Assembly: GCA_964404765.1 (NCBI GenBank) | Contig: CAYOLL010000035.1 | Coordinates: forward strand, 1 to 45,106 | Source: CAYOLL01 sp964404765 [NCBI: uncultured Gemmatimonadota bacterium] | GTDB taxonomy: Bacteria > 4572-55 | Direction of reading: 5' to 3' | Length of the DNA: 45,106 bases | Shown: in pieces, positions 30,101-36,960 of the stretch | Numbering within the stretch: the first letter of the stretch is position 1 | Layout: every line of letters begins with the position of its first letter | Notes under the pieces: generated by a model | What the model was told of the DNA's origin: nothing | The model's input: the letters and a program-made list of their open reading frames with translations, nothing else | Database searches by the model: none | Program-made: the position numbers and the translations under genes

Positions 30101-30463
30101 ACTAACGATCCGCAAAGTCCGTTTATTTACGGTATGCATGTTAAAACCGGCGATATTGTCGGTGTTGAAGAAGACCCGACCGCGCGTACGTTTGATCTGG
30201 CGCAAAACATGCCTAACCCTTTTAGAGGCAGCACGGCAATTCAATACTCGCTGCCGCAAAGCGGTCATGTAACGATCAATATTTACAATGTCGCCGGCCA
30301 AAAAGTGAAGACGCTGGTGGATGCGTCCGAAAATGCCGGCTCGCATGAAATCACCTGGGATGGCCGCAATGATCGGAATGAGACCGTCAGCCAGGGCATT
30401 TACTTCTATTCCATCCGGGCCGGTGAAAATAACGCCACCCGACGGATGATACTGATGCGCTAA
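24110..30463 (+). CDS. Giant secreted protein: YCF48 propeller with inserted L-type lectin, two PhoD-like phosphatase domains, sorting tail
   Basis: A 2117-aa exported protein. AGGAGG at 24098-24103 places the start at 24110, followed by a signal peptide. YCF48/BNR-like blades (TDGGxTW motifs) run to about residue 830. A legume-type lectin domain (about 235-430, with FTVDFDFLIDNGSGADGLTF and AEGYAVEFDTH) splits one blade. Then follow two PhoD-like metallophosphatase units, each with a fibronectin-like N-domain: unit 1 about 834-1317 (QMGDWAYPD, WDDHDMG, LTGDIHGAAIDDG) and unit 2 about 1431-1900 (QQGDWSYPD, WDDHDFV, LSGDMHTAGIDDG). A choice-of-anchor-D/HYDIN-like domain (1331-1427) separates them, and a PorSS/FlgD-like tail ends the protein (NMPNPFRGSTAIQYSLP to MILMR). 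Likely a surface phosphodiesterase or phosphatase with a carbohydrate-binding insert. Confidence 0.88.
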   Translation: MKKRLVVILSLLVFATKGWGWEIQRQCTFPTNFYDMSVVGDDAWAVGENGAVVHSEDGGMHYDFVSNPALNTTTNTYIDLWSVSFYDQMHGLAGGDEGFLIRTTDGGQTWQDLTSAVVPYFKNTAGDTLRMRGIVYLSTGQVWICSSNGKVAYSADHGATWSAQNSGVTTTINDICMNGAGTGYMACSRNSTATQLLKTTDFGTTWTLLPGLTANTSLYTVRQFNEQVAWQTNFSAPLASDNKLSGDAFYDPGHFVTLTPADFNKHGRLFLTKPFLMDQFTVDFDFLIDNGSGADGLTFAFVRDANYPQTLGEDLNFSGAEGYAVEFDTHPNTHDPSEEHIALIQNSASNHLSSWVATDGELENSGWHHATIQFQNGHVQVFLGGVKRLDYQIADYKSFSGYFGFTAATGGSTNNHCIDNINLRVGNNGLVFTGEKGYVGFSPDNGATLTNHPGVGGAEAMFGGVTMSGATGYAFGNYGIVVKTEDNWQTARQVANNFPDWFEDSGRNSSGHLVTCAWRGNLAHSQNGANWTDTTVPAPDFFGGSMVSEEMWYLAGQLGALYKTTDGGAHFELLSIPEFKRNFRAVHFFDAHTGLVTGEAQGRIFRTTDGGHSWATLQVPGATGANDHLYDFSFPSAHVGYVAGKAGKSAKTTDGGLTWTAMSGLNSEIRTIGFVNESVGFGGGAAGKLYVTTDGGTSWTAITVGSADFRDIYFKDAKHGVVTQRNGFIYYTKTGGLTENDWQPAIATSADDVNGVTIDYYGNVWAAGLSSNPGQAGGDNAIHLSVNDGTNWKAEVLPNLTLNPTRFNGIMSYNDRVVAFGGYNVIYSHTSKSRATLTHGPLVGGVTDSHAAFVLRASMEANLQIEVSEQADFSHSMLTEAFHTVTDSNFFGKVAIHHLAPKTKYYYRAVIDGQPVTHDARSFETFAPAGEVSDFTFLAASCQQNPLRTDGGKIFAVMAQDDPKFFLQMGDWAYPDAYTTQAPGPHGPYNFSDYKHVQGDYGYEWRYDPNYGAKDLLNKTSVSWVWDDHDMGRNDPGYDFPGIPLMLRGYQAMFPHYELPNPEQGIWHKISYGNVDVFFTDNRAGRDPNTRAFKYVDSNPAKDIEAFAPGDKHDILAGEYLNNPTTPGEDQMTWLLHALAESNADWKFIATGTPFNPGIRAVMELAIHNQFIADRDTIVRPSGAVAMKAYATQLCDKWAGFPLSIDKLVRHIADNRIENVMMLTGDIHGAAIDDGANSILPEMAAGPMDERNLEPIITYEALGVNIFNKGGQVTGVGAADNGRAYGRVQIFGADSVALEVVSDKGNVIGRHAVKNGFLPARVGGTVVPTAPYVMNFGKVKMGQRGTDHIIIVSTSVDPLAVTGIDSDNPAFSVAEQVFNIAPGDDKKIAVYFNPTTAGVATGTITIRTNDPDNNGRFIVKVRGEGVPVAVTHGPFAGGVTHQSARFVLRAESQATLAVELAKTPDFAQPLLSKTLTVEAAKDFFGLVDAENLEPSTTYYYRAVSNGTPSATVRRFSTFPTPGADTNFKFLFGSCQQGDPRYFTNGLIFKTMAGLDGNAAFFLQQGDWSYPDSTDASATCNDPPFDLACDYFPLNYSRVQNSYKSRYSHTYDMVNLLSLMPVDYTWDDHDFVNNNSDGDYPGAANSLKGYGEMFPAYPLSSPNGIWHKFTYGNTDVFMVDNRAQRDPNPDAFITLPNGKLFFQPDADHSILGEEQMAWLLDELAKSTADWKFISTGVPFNPGFRAAIDLTVAVQGQPGFDPLVTPLGTFPMAYMALEFADKWAGFPKDVQRLVAHVRSHNVQNVIFLSGDMHTAGIDDGANAIFPEIMAGPLETELFPVLLLAQDFGLNMFNRGGHTTPQSLSFNYGRISVAGADSVTLELVNIQGQVAAKHTVKAGFLPNGVAGTMAPGGFEFGEVAPISTWGAPMILASAGADTLRINGITSTDPQHFFALRLTPSGLAPYDGSLIKVAPGENAYLYAAFVSNEPNKEYQGALIVHTNDPQSPFIYGMHVKTGDIVGVEEDPTARTFDLAQNMPNPFRGSTAIQYSLPQSGHVTINIYNVAGQKVKTLVDASENAGSHEITWDGRNDRNETVSQGIYFYSIRAGENNATRRMILMR

Positions 30464-30487
30464 CGATTAGCGAAGATTGTACAGCAC

Positions 30488-30532
30488 GAAGGCCGATCCT
30501 CTCGTTTAGACAGGATCGGCCTTTTTTTTTTT
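30488..30532 (+). terminator. Rho-independent terminator after the PhoD-like gene
   Basis: GGCCGATCCT and AGGATCGGCC form a perfect 10-bp stem around CTCGTTTAGAC, followed by eleven T residues. It sits about 25 bases after the stop codon and ends just before the convergent anti-sigma gene. Confidence 0.92.
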
Positions 30533-30551
30533 GGGAATTGCCAAATTTTTA

Positions 30552-30788
30552 TCAAGTCTTGTTCAAACCGGTTTGCAGATAGGAGTACAGCCGTTGTTTG
30601 AATTCCGGCGAGACATGATAACAAGGCAAGCGGTGAGAAATCAGCCGCTTAGCCGCTCTTTCCATTTCAAAATGGCGGCGGCATTCGGGGCAGCCTTGCA
30701 GGTGCGCGTCGACGATAGCGCAGATATCCAAAGGTAGCTCGTCATCTAAAAAGCTGGTGGCAAGGTTTAGAATTTGACTGCAATCCAT
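30552..30788 (-). CDS. Zinc-finger anti-sigma factor (ZAS/zf-HC2 type)
   Basis: A 78-aa soluble protein with the ZAS signature H-x3-C-x2-C (His29, Cys33, Cys36 in HLQGCPEC) and an N-terminal Cys3 that may complete the zinc site. There is no TM helix, so it acts in the cytoplasm. It begins three bases after the stop of the ECF sigma gene, the usual cognate arrangement in which it sequesters the sigma factor. Soluble ZAS proteins such as RsrA and ChrR release their sigma factor on thiol oxidation or other stress. The DsbD and DsrE-like genes just upstream make a redox cue plausible here, but this is inference. Confidence 0.85.
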   Translation of the reverse strand: MDCSQILNLATSFLDDELPLDICAIVDAHLQGCPECRRHFEMERAAKRLISHRLPCYHVSPEFKQRLYSYLQTGLNKT

Positions 30789-30791
30789 AAA

Positions 30792-31352
30792 TTACCCTCT
30801 GATATAATTGTGTGTCCGGGCGTAGTCCAACAGCTTGTCCTGTAGCTGTTTGCGTCCGCGTGAAAGCCGTGACCGAACCGTCCCTAAAGGGCAGCGCATG
30901 ATCTCGGCAATTTCTTTGTAGGTAAAGCCTTCCAGATCAGACAGGATAACCGTTGTTCGAAATTCTTCCGGCAAATAATCCAAAGCTGCTTGCACCTCAT
31001 CATCCAGAATATCCCCAAAGAAAAGACTCTCTGGCGTTTGACCGGTCAAAAAGCCTTCGTCTCTAATAAGCTCTATGAACGGCGAAACGGAGTCAAAGTC
31101 CACATAGTCCGGTTGCTTCTTCTGCCGGCGATAGCGATTGATAAAGGTGTTGCGCATGATGCAAAACAGCCACGCCTTGCAGTTGGTTCCCCGCTTAAAG
31201 CTGCTGAAAAAGCGAAAAGCCTTCAGGTAGGTTTCCTGCACCAGATCCTCGGCATCGCGCGTATCCCGCGTCATCTGAAACGCAATGTTATAAAGCGCGT
31301 CAAGATGGCCCTGTTCAAAGAGATAGTTGTCATTTTCCGGCATTTTAACCAT
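30792..31352 (-). CDS. ECF-family RNA polymerase sigma factor
   Basis: A 186-aa sigma-70-family ECF factor. Region 2 reads [19 protein letters not shown] through [12 protein letters not shown] and [18 protein letters not shown]. Region 4 reads [19 protein letters not shown], then [23 protein letters not shown], a helix-turn-helix for the -35 element. It directs RNA polymerase to a stress or envelope regulon that cannot be read from the window. The ATG at 31352 is used; an ATG at 31343 is possible. It is followed after three bases by its anti-sigma gene and preceded by a plausible housekeeping-type promoter. Confidence 0.95.
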   Translation of the reverse strand: MVKMPENDNYLFEQGHLDALYNIAFQMTRDTRDAEDLVQETYLKAFRFFSSFKRGTNCKAWLFCIMRNTFINRYRRQKKQPDYVDFDSVSPFIELIRDEGFLTGQTPESLFFGDILDDEVQAALDYLPEEFRTTVILSDLEGFTYKEIAEIMRCPLGTVRSRLSRGRKQLQDKLLDYARTHNYIRG

Positions 31353-31428
31353 TCAAATACCCGTTGTCACTTTCTAAAAAAGACTAAAAGCGTTTTGCTT
31401 GCCGTCTGGCATTGCCTAAGCCGGAATT

Positions 31429-31457
31429 AGTTTAGTCAATTTAACCGCCAGAGTCAA
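31429..31457 (-). promoter_or_regulatory. Sigma-70-type promoter upstream of the ECF sigma gene
   Basis: On the minus strand, TTGACT (31452-31457), a 17-base spacer and TAAACT (31429-31434), about 77 bases before the ATG at 31352. It would give the sigma/anti-sigma pair expression independent of dsbD. Confidence 0.4.
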
Positions 31458-31476
31458 ACAAAAAGTGACGCAGCGC

Positions 31477-33453
31477 CTATTTCGGCGCGCCAATTCCCTG
31501 CATTAAGGCCAAAACATCGCCTGCCGGCTTAAAGCCGACGAAGCGTTGCACTTCCCGACCGTCGTTGTCCATAAAAATAACGGTCGGCATGCCGGTTATA
31601 TTGTAACGGTTTGTGGCGTCTTTAACCGCCGAATTCTCTGTGTCGGTAAAGTCCATTTTAATGGTCACAAAGCGTTCCGACTCGCGGCGAACGGCGTCGT
31701 CAACCCATGTTTTCTCGTCCAGTTCGACGCAGGCGGCGCACCAATCGGCATAAAAGTCGATGAGAACCGGCTTGCCCTGCGCTTTGGCTTGCTGTAGACC
31801 TTCGGCTTCGTTATGAACCCAGGCCGGGCCTTTATGGACAGCTATATTTTCACTATTGATCTGGCCGGTCGCAAAAGAGACATTAGTGACCAGTATCAGC
31901 CCGAAGACCAGATAAAAAATACCCGCTGTAAGCCCAATAATGCCCAGACTTTTGCTAAAATGTGACCCCCAATCGGCGTCATCTTCCGGCATCTTTTTGA
32001 AGGCCCCGGAAAATGTCCCGAAGAAGATGAGCAGCGCGCCGACTAAAATGTTGAAAGTCCCTTTTGATAATAGCGGCGACAGGTAGTAGATCGCCATGCC
32101 CAGCAAAATCACGCCAAATAAATGCTTAATTGTCTCCATCCAATGCCCGGCTTGTGGCAGTGAACTCATTGCTCCGGAAAAGGTGCCAAGCAAGATGAAC
32201 AGTACGCCCATGCCCAGGGCGAACACAAACAGCATGGAAAAACCCAGCGGGATGTTGCCGGTTTTGGCCACCCAGGTTAGCAGGACAACCAGCACCGGTC
32301 CAACGCAGGGCGAAGCGACAATGCCTGTCACCATGCCCATGAAGACGGCGCCGAGCAATCCGCCTTTTTGGGCGCCGGACTGCAATTTGGTTTGCAGCGA
32401 AGCCGGGATAACAAGATCAAATGCGCCCAACATGCTGGCTCCCATGGCGGCAAAGACGCCAGCCACCACACTAATGGCAATCGGATTTTGCAGCATATTG
32501 CCAAATAACGCGCCGGTGGATGCGGCAAAAATGCCCAGCGTCGAGTACATGATGGCAATGCCCAGGACAAAAAAAAGTGACAGGTAAAAACCATGAAATT
32601 TGCCTTTGGCCCGCCCGCCGATATAGCTGATCGTAATTGGAATCATGGGGTAGACGCACGGGGTCAGGCTGGTCAAAAAGCCACCGGCGAAGATGAGCAA
32701 AAATGCAACGATCGAGCCGGACTGCAAGGCTTGTTCGATTCGACTTTCGATGGTGGGCTTTGCGACGGTCGTAGGAGGTTGCGCAGCTTTGAGGGCGCTT
32801 AAGTCCGCTGCCTGCGTAGCATTGTTTGGTGTGGAAGTTGGCGCTACCGATTGCGTTGTTGCCGTCGTGGTTTCCGGCACAGCCGGCGCAATCGGGGTTG
32901 AAGTGAATGGTTTAAGAGCTTGCGGGTCTTTCAGCTTCGCTTTAAGTTCGGCAAAAATAGCGCTATTGGCCGGCTCGATCGCTGCCCCGGCAGCCACAAC
33001 CTTGATGGGCAGCTTGACCGTCTTGGATTCCGGCGCATAGCACATAAAGAGCGGCTGTTCAAGGCAGGATTGAAACTTTTGGGTCAATTCCAGATCGTAG
33101 CTGCCGGGCTTCAGGTCGTTCGGGGCGGAAATGGTGATTAAAAAAGGCGTTTTACCATGGTAGATAATCTCATCTTCTTCCTTCTCGCCTTTTGGCCCCG
33201 TCACCGCAGAAAAGGTGAAGTCGCTCTTGGCCGGCGGCATCAATTCGTTAAAGTGATTGGTCAAATGCATGTCGATCGGCACATCACAGACAACCAGGAT
33301 TTGGGCGCTGCTACCGGCCGTAAGGGCGGTTTGAGCGAGATAAGCGGTGACGGTGACCGGCTTCTTCTCCGGTGCGGTATTCGTGGGGGCGGCCAACACC
33401 GGCGCTATCCAGCCAAGCATCAGCGCAGATAAAAATAGGATGCGAAACTTCAC
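31477..33453 (-). CDS. dsbD: Thiol:disulfide interchange protein DsbD
   Basis: A 658-aa membrane reductase that passes electrons from cytoplasmic thioredoxin to periplasmic substrates through three domains, all present. After a signal peptide (ending APVLA), the N-terminal DsbD-alpha domain carries QSCLEQPLFMCYAPE with the reactive Cys pair. The membrane domain has LTPCVYPMIPITISYIGG and ASPCVGPVLVVLL with the two core cysteines. The C-terminal thioredoxin domain has DFYADWCAACVELDEKTW. Translation starts at GTG (33453), with AGGAGT a few bases upstream; the open frame continues to 33636 but that part lacks a signal peptide and overlaps the upstream gene. It ends in TAG, with the DsrE-like gene 23 bases upstream. 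Confidence 0.94.
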   Translation of the reverse strand: MKFRILFLSALMLGWIAPVLAAPTNTAPEKKPVTVTAYLAQTALTAGSSAQILVVCDVPIDMHLTNHFNELMPPAKSDFTFSAVTGPKGEKEEDEIIYHGKTPFLITISAPNDLKPGSYDLELTQKFQSCLEQPLFMCYAPESKTVKLPIKVVAAGAAIEPANSAIFAELKAKLKDPQALKPFTSTPIAPAVPETTTATTQSVAPTSTPNNATQAADLSALKAAQPPTTVAKPTIESRIEQALQSGSIVAFLLIFAGGFLTSLTPCVYPMIPITISYIGGRAKGKFHGFYLSLFFVLGIAIMYSTLGIFAASTGALFGNMLQNPIAISVVAGVFAAMGASMLGAFDLVIPASLQTKLQSGAQKGGLLGAVFMGMVTGIVASPCVGPVLVVLLTWVAKTGNIPLGFSMLFVFALGMGVLFILLGTFSGAMSSLPQAGHWMETIKHLFGVILLGMAIYYLSPLLSKGTFNILVGALLIFFGTFSGAFKKMPEDDADWGSHFSKSLGIIGLTAGIFYLVFGLILVTNVSFATGQINSENIAVHKGPAWVHNEAEGLQQAKAQGKPVLIDFYADWCAACVELDEKTWVDDAVRRESERFVTIKMDFTDTENSAVKDATNRYNITGMPTVIFMDNDGREVQRFVGFKPAGDVLALMQGIGAPK

Positions 33454-33476
33454 GACGACTCCTAACTTCTGTATTT

Positions 33477-33590
33477 TTATAAGGTAATGATTTGATCCGG
33501 CATGTTTCCGGCTAAGGCTTGATATAAATCCGGAAAGCAACCTACTTGAACCCCATCCACCGTGCCATTGGCACGGCATTTTTCCGGCTA
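33477..33590 (-). pseudogene. In-frame continuation of the DsrE-like gene beyond a UAG codon
   Basis: After the TAG at 33588-33590 the same frame continues for 36 codons to a TAA at 33477-33479. It reads PEKCRANGTVDGVQVG, then CFPDLYQALAGNMPDQIITL. The GVQVGCFPDLY segment is what I expect at the C-terminus of DsrE-like proteins, including a conserved Cys, so the two parts were once, or still are, one protein of about 123 residues. Explanations are a nonsense mutation, a sequencing error, or UAG readthrough. UAG is used as a normal stop by dsbD, macA and the small membrane protein in this window, which argues against general reassignment. Confidence 0.8.
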
Positions 33591-33848
33591 GGCTCTGCCT
33601 TCGGCCAGGCCACGTTCCAGAGCGCAATTGTCGCACATCATCAACAAGATGTTTTGCTCTTTGGCGACGTTAGCCAGTCGCTCGCCCATTGGGTCGCCCC
33701 GGCGTAATATATAGGTATTGTCGTCAAAAAACATCATGCCGACGACTTGTACCCCATGCGCTTTTTTTTCTAATTGAGGCAAGATCATCTGACCAAGCTT
33801 ATAGCTCGCGGTATGGCCGGAAGTGCTGAAAATGTAGGCAACTTTCAT
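33588..33848 (-). CDS. DsrE-family sulfur-relay-like protein, interrupted by in-frame UAG
   Basis: Eighty-six residues before the UAG, with a typical DsrE/DsrF-like start MKVAYIFSTSGHTASYKLG, a central VVGMMFFDDNTYILRRGDP, and MMCDNCALERGLAEG. It resembles the group named SaoD in some annotations; that label is from memory. AGGAG lies about eight bases before the ATG at 33848. DsrE-fold proteins carry persulfides or take part in thiol chemistry, using a C-terminal Cys that here lies beyond the UAG, so the 86-residue product would probably be inactive. It lies 23 bases before dsbD's effective start once the full frame is counted, pointing to cotranscription and a shared thiol-redox role. Confidence 0.8.
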   Translation of the reverse strand: MKVAYIFSTSGHTASYKLGQMILPQLEKKAHGVQVVGMMFFDDNTYILRRGDPMGERLANVAKEQNILLMMCDNCALERGLAEGRA

Positions 33849-33964
33849 AAAAACATCTCCTTGTCATTGCAGGTTACCGATCAAAAGCGGTTAAAAAGCA
33901 ATCCATTTTATGAAGCAAGGCTGGGAAAGTTCCCCACCGGCTATGGCCGCCGCAAATTATAACC

Positions 33965-33993
33965 TTGACAATCCGGTCTGCGCCCTCTATTTT
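33965..33993 (+). promoter_or_regulatory. Sigma-70-type promoter upstream of the DUF2723 gene
   Basis: A consensus TTGACA at 33965-33970, a 17-base spacer and TATTTT at 33988-33993, about 85 bases before the ATG at 34078. It lies in the divergent spacer between the DsrE-like and DUF2723 genes. Confidence 0.55.
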
Positions 33994-34077
33994 TGGCGAA
34001 CTTTTTTAACCAAAGGTCGTATCCACTATCTATTTTTAAACATTTTTGTCACATAATACACGAGGTAACCGCTTTCA

Positions 34078-36621
34078 ATGGCTTTAACTTCCACATCAAA
34101 CGGCGCATTTGCGTATGAAAAATACGATTGGATGTCCGCTGCGCTGGCTGTCATTTTAACGCTCTTTGTCTATGTGCCGACCATGGCGCCGACGGTTTCT
34201 TTTTGGGACGCGGGTGAATTTATTGCCGCCTCGTTCAGCCTGGGCATCCCGCATCCGCCCGGCACACCGCTCTATATATTGGTAGGCAAATTCTTCTCCT
34301 TATTGCCGATCACCTTTCCGGGTGTCGAAACCGTGACCCAGCGCATCAACTTCATGTCCGTTTTTGCCAGCGCCCTGGCTGTTGGGGTCATGTTTATTAT
34401 TATTGTCCGCTTGATCAAGCCCTGGTTTGAAGAATACGGATTATTTGAGCGATTAATCACCCATAGCGCAGCGCTGGCCGGCAGCTTGATCGGCGCTTTC
34501 AGCTTCAGCTACTGGAATAATGCCGTGGAAGCCGAAGTCTATGCCATCGCCATGTTGATTATGACGACGACGGTCTGGCTCAGCTTTCAATGGCACGATC
34601 ACTATGGCGAACACGGCAATAACAATCGTCTCTTACTTATCATCTATGCCTTGGCCTTGGGTGTCGGCAATCATTTGCTGTGCTTTTTGGTTTCACCCGG
34701 GATATTTTTGCTGGTGATGTTCAAAGACTGGCGAACCGCCGCAGATTTGGTGCTAACTGCATTAGTCGTCTTTTTATTAGCTAACCTGGGTTTGTTTGCC
34801 GTTGGCCTCAGTCATGAAGTCTACCCCATTGTGCTTATTATCATGGCTTTGTTGGCCACCGGCGGCTTGATCTGGTTCATGTGGCCGCACCCGAATCTTA
34901 AATTTATTTTTGCCGGGGCGGCGCTCTTTATGCTGGGTGTCAGTGTCCATGCCTATATGCCCATTCGCTCATTTTTGAATCCAATGATTGACGAGGGGAA
35001 TCCGGAAAATTGGCAAGCTTTCATGGATGTGCTGCTGCGCAAGCAGTATGGCGGGAATTCTGTTTCGGTGCGGCGAGCGGATTTTGGCTTCCAGATTTGG
35101 CTATGGCTGCGTTATTTTGTCTGGCAATATGCGCCGGGTATTTACGATTTTAAATTTGTTGATGGCGTTGCCGGATTCTTTCGGGATATTAAAGTTGTTT
35201 TGAGTTTCTGGGCTCTCTTTTGTATTGGTCTTTTCGGCGCATATTGGCATTTAACCAAACACTTCCGCACCTTTGTTGTTTTTCTGTCCCACTTTATTAT
35301 CAACAGTCTTGGCTTGGTGATCTATCTGAACCTGTCCGATCATGAAGTCCGTGAGCGCGACTACTTTTTTGTTGCCGGCTATTTCTTCTTTTCCGTCTGG
35401 CTGGCAACCGGTATTGTGGGCATCGCTACGCTGATCAGCGAGCGATTGGGCGGTCAAAAGCGTCTCGTGGCCGCCGGTATTGCCATCGCCTCTATTGCTT
35501 TAGCGTTGATACCGCTAAAAGGCAACTATGTCAGCGCCTCGCGAGCCGGCATGTATGTGCCGCATGACTACGGTTATAACATCCTGGCTTCTGTCGATGA
35601 CGACGGCTTAATCTTCACCAATGGTGATAACGATACTTTTCCGCTCTGGTATGTGCAGGAAGTTGAAAGCTTCCGCAAAGACGTAACTGTCATGAACCTG
35701 AGCCTGCTCAATACGTCCTGGTATATCAAACAGTTACGCGATAACCCGCCGCACAATCTGGATGGCATTATTACCTGGTCCGACCAGGAGATTGAGTCGC
35801 TCTACCCCAGCTATTTGCCGCAGGACCTGAATTTTGAAGTCGGCAGCATCAAAATCAACATGAAAAAAGGCGATGTTATTACGGTCAAAGATTTGGCGGT
35901 TTTCCATATTCTGAAAAACAACTGGGATATTAGTAAACAAGCTTGGAGAAAACCGATCTTTTTCGCAGTGACTGTCGCCGAAATTGATCAGTTCCGACCC
36001 TACCTTAAGCTGGAAGGTCTGGTCTTCCGGATTACCATGGAAACCAGCGATTACGGCATCACCGTTGATAAAACGATTGAAAATTTGGAAAAGAAATATC
36101 TTTTTACCGGATTGTTAGACAACAGTGGCCCGCCGTTGGACGATAATACGCGCAAGTTGATATCCAACTATGCCGCCGCTTATTCGCGTTTAGCCTTTGA
36201 AAGACGGGAAGACGCGCTCAAAATCGCCAATCCCGACTCGGCTAAAAAAGTTCGTAACGAAGCCATTGATTGGATGAAAAAGGCCTTACTTTTTGCGCCC
36301 GATTCCGAAACCGGCGGCATTATCTGGCGTTCTTATGCGGCTATGCTGGAAGAAACCGGCCGTTATAAAGAGGCTATCGACGCTTTGCAAAAATCTATAG
36401 AACTGAACCCTGACCCGGCTTTTAGAGTCATTTGCTATCAAATGATCTCTCGCGATTACTTTGAGCTAAAAGATTTTGACAGCGCCATTCGGATTACGGA
36501 AGAGGCTATGCGCCTTAATCCGAACGACACACGATTGGAAGGTCTGCGCCAGCATTATCAAAGCGAAAAAGCCAAGCTGACCACTCCGCAACCGGCTGCG
36601 ACCGATACTGCACAAAAATAA
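34078..36621 (+). CDS. DUF2723 (TMEM260-like) membrane protein with TPR tail
   Basis: An 847-aa polytopic membrane protein. The N-terminal DUF2723 signature is clear: PTVSFWDAGEFIAAS followed by GIPHPPGTPLYILVGKFFSL. About a dozen hydrophobic helices run to roughly residue 490, with the acidic WDAGE motif resembling the catalytic loop of GT-C glycosyltransferases. A soluble region follows (DYGYNILASVDDDGLIFTNG and DNDTFPLWYVQEVE), then two or three TPR-like helical pairs (YKEAIDALQKSIELNPD, FDSAIRITEEAMRLNPND). Human TMEM260 is an O-mannosyltransferase, so protein glycosylation is a reasonable guess for the bacterial family. GAGGTAA lies upstream of the ATG. It is probably monocistronic: a promoter precedes it and a terminator follows. 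Confidence 0.92.
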   Translation: MALTSTSNGAFAYEKYDWMSAALAVILTLFVYVPTMAPTVSFWDAGEFIAASFSLGIPHPPGTPLYILVGKFFSLLPITFPGVETVTQRINFMSVFASALAVGVMFIIIVRLIKPWFEEYGLFERLITHSAALAGSLIGAFSFSYWNNAVEAEVYAIAMLIMTTTVWLSFQWHDHYGEHGNNNRLLLIIYALALGVGNHLLCFLVSPGIFLLVMFKDWRTAADLVLTALVVFLLANLGLFAVGLSHEVYPIVLIIMALLATGGLIWFMWPHPNLKFIFAGAALFMLGVSVHAYMPIRSFLNPMIDEGNPENWQAFMDVLLRKQYGGNSVSVRRADFGFQIWLWLRYFVWQYAPGIYDFKFVDGVAGFFRDIKVVLSFWALFCIGLFGAYWHLTKHFRTFVVFLSHFIINSLGLVIYLNLSDHEVRERDYFFVAGYFFFSVWLATGIVGIATLISERLGGQKRLVAAGIAIASIALALIPLKGNYVSASRAGMYVPHDYGYNILASVDDDGLIFTNGDNDTFPLWYVQEVESFRKDVTVMNLSLLNTSWYIKQLRDNPPHNLDGIITWSDQEIESLYPSYLPQDLNFEVGSIKINMKKGDVITVKDLAVFHILKNNWDISKQAWRKPIFFAVTVAEIDQFRPYLKLEGLVFRITMETSDYGITVDKTIENLEKKYLFTGLLDNSGPPLDDNTRKLISNYAAAYSRLAFERREDALKIANPDSAKKVRNEAIDWMKKALLFAPDSETGGIIWRSYAAMLEETGRYKEAIDALQKSIELNPDPAFRVICYQMISRDYFELKDFDSAIRITEEAMRLNPNDTRLEGLRQHYQSEKAKLTTPQPAATDTAQK

Positions 36622-36661
36622 CGCGGGGCTTGTGCCTTAAATTTAGTCGATTCTTTAGCAT

Positions 36662-36699
36662 AAAAATGCCCGCTGACAACTTGTCAGCGGGCATTTTTT
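36662..36699. terminator. Strong Rho-independent terminator after the DUF2723 gene
   Basis: AAAAATGCCCGCTGACAA is followed by its exact inverse after one base, giving an 18-bp perfect arm pair with an A-run before and a T-run after. It can work in both orientations. Confidence 0.93.
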
Positions 36700-36851
36700 A
36701 TAGCCTTATCTACCTACCCGGCAGTGAGAATTGACACAAAAACGGCAGTATGAGCGGATATACTTTGGCAAATTGATTGCCTTGATCTCTTCTTAGCCAA
36801 AAAGGGGAGGTCGCCAATGATACTTCTTTCCAAGTGACAAAATTGGGAATT

Positions 36852-36914
36852 AAACCTGACGGGTCTTTTTGAAATCGTTAGATGCCGCATAACGTATAAA
36901 GACCCGTCAGGTTT
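36852..36914. repeat. Intergenic hairpin repeat with ACCTGACGGGT arms
   Basis: AAACCTGACGGGTCTTT at 36852-36868 and its exact inverse at 36898-36914 enclose 29 bases. The 17-bp perfect stem ends in T-rich sequence on both sides. It is part of a gene-free stretch (36622-37122) that also holds a terminator and a nested palindrome. An open frame across it (36714-36965, minus) shows no coding character. Confidence 0.85.
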
Positions 36915-36960
36915 TCTAAATCCAAATTTCACGGTTGGAAAGGAGTAGGAGTCATTGTGC

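Noticed and set aside
33454-33636. N-terminal extension of the dsbD frame to 33636
   Set aside because: It overlaps the continued DsrE-like frame and would hide the signal peptide; GTG at 33453 has AGGAGT upstream.
33477-33848. General reassignment of UAG to an amino acid in this organism
   Set aside because: dsbD, the macA-like gene and the small membrane protein end at UAG at positions where their families normally end or no coding continues.
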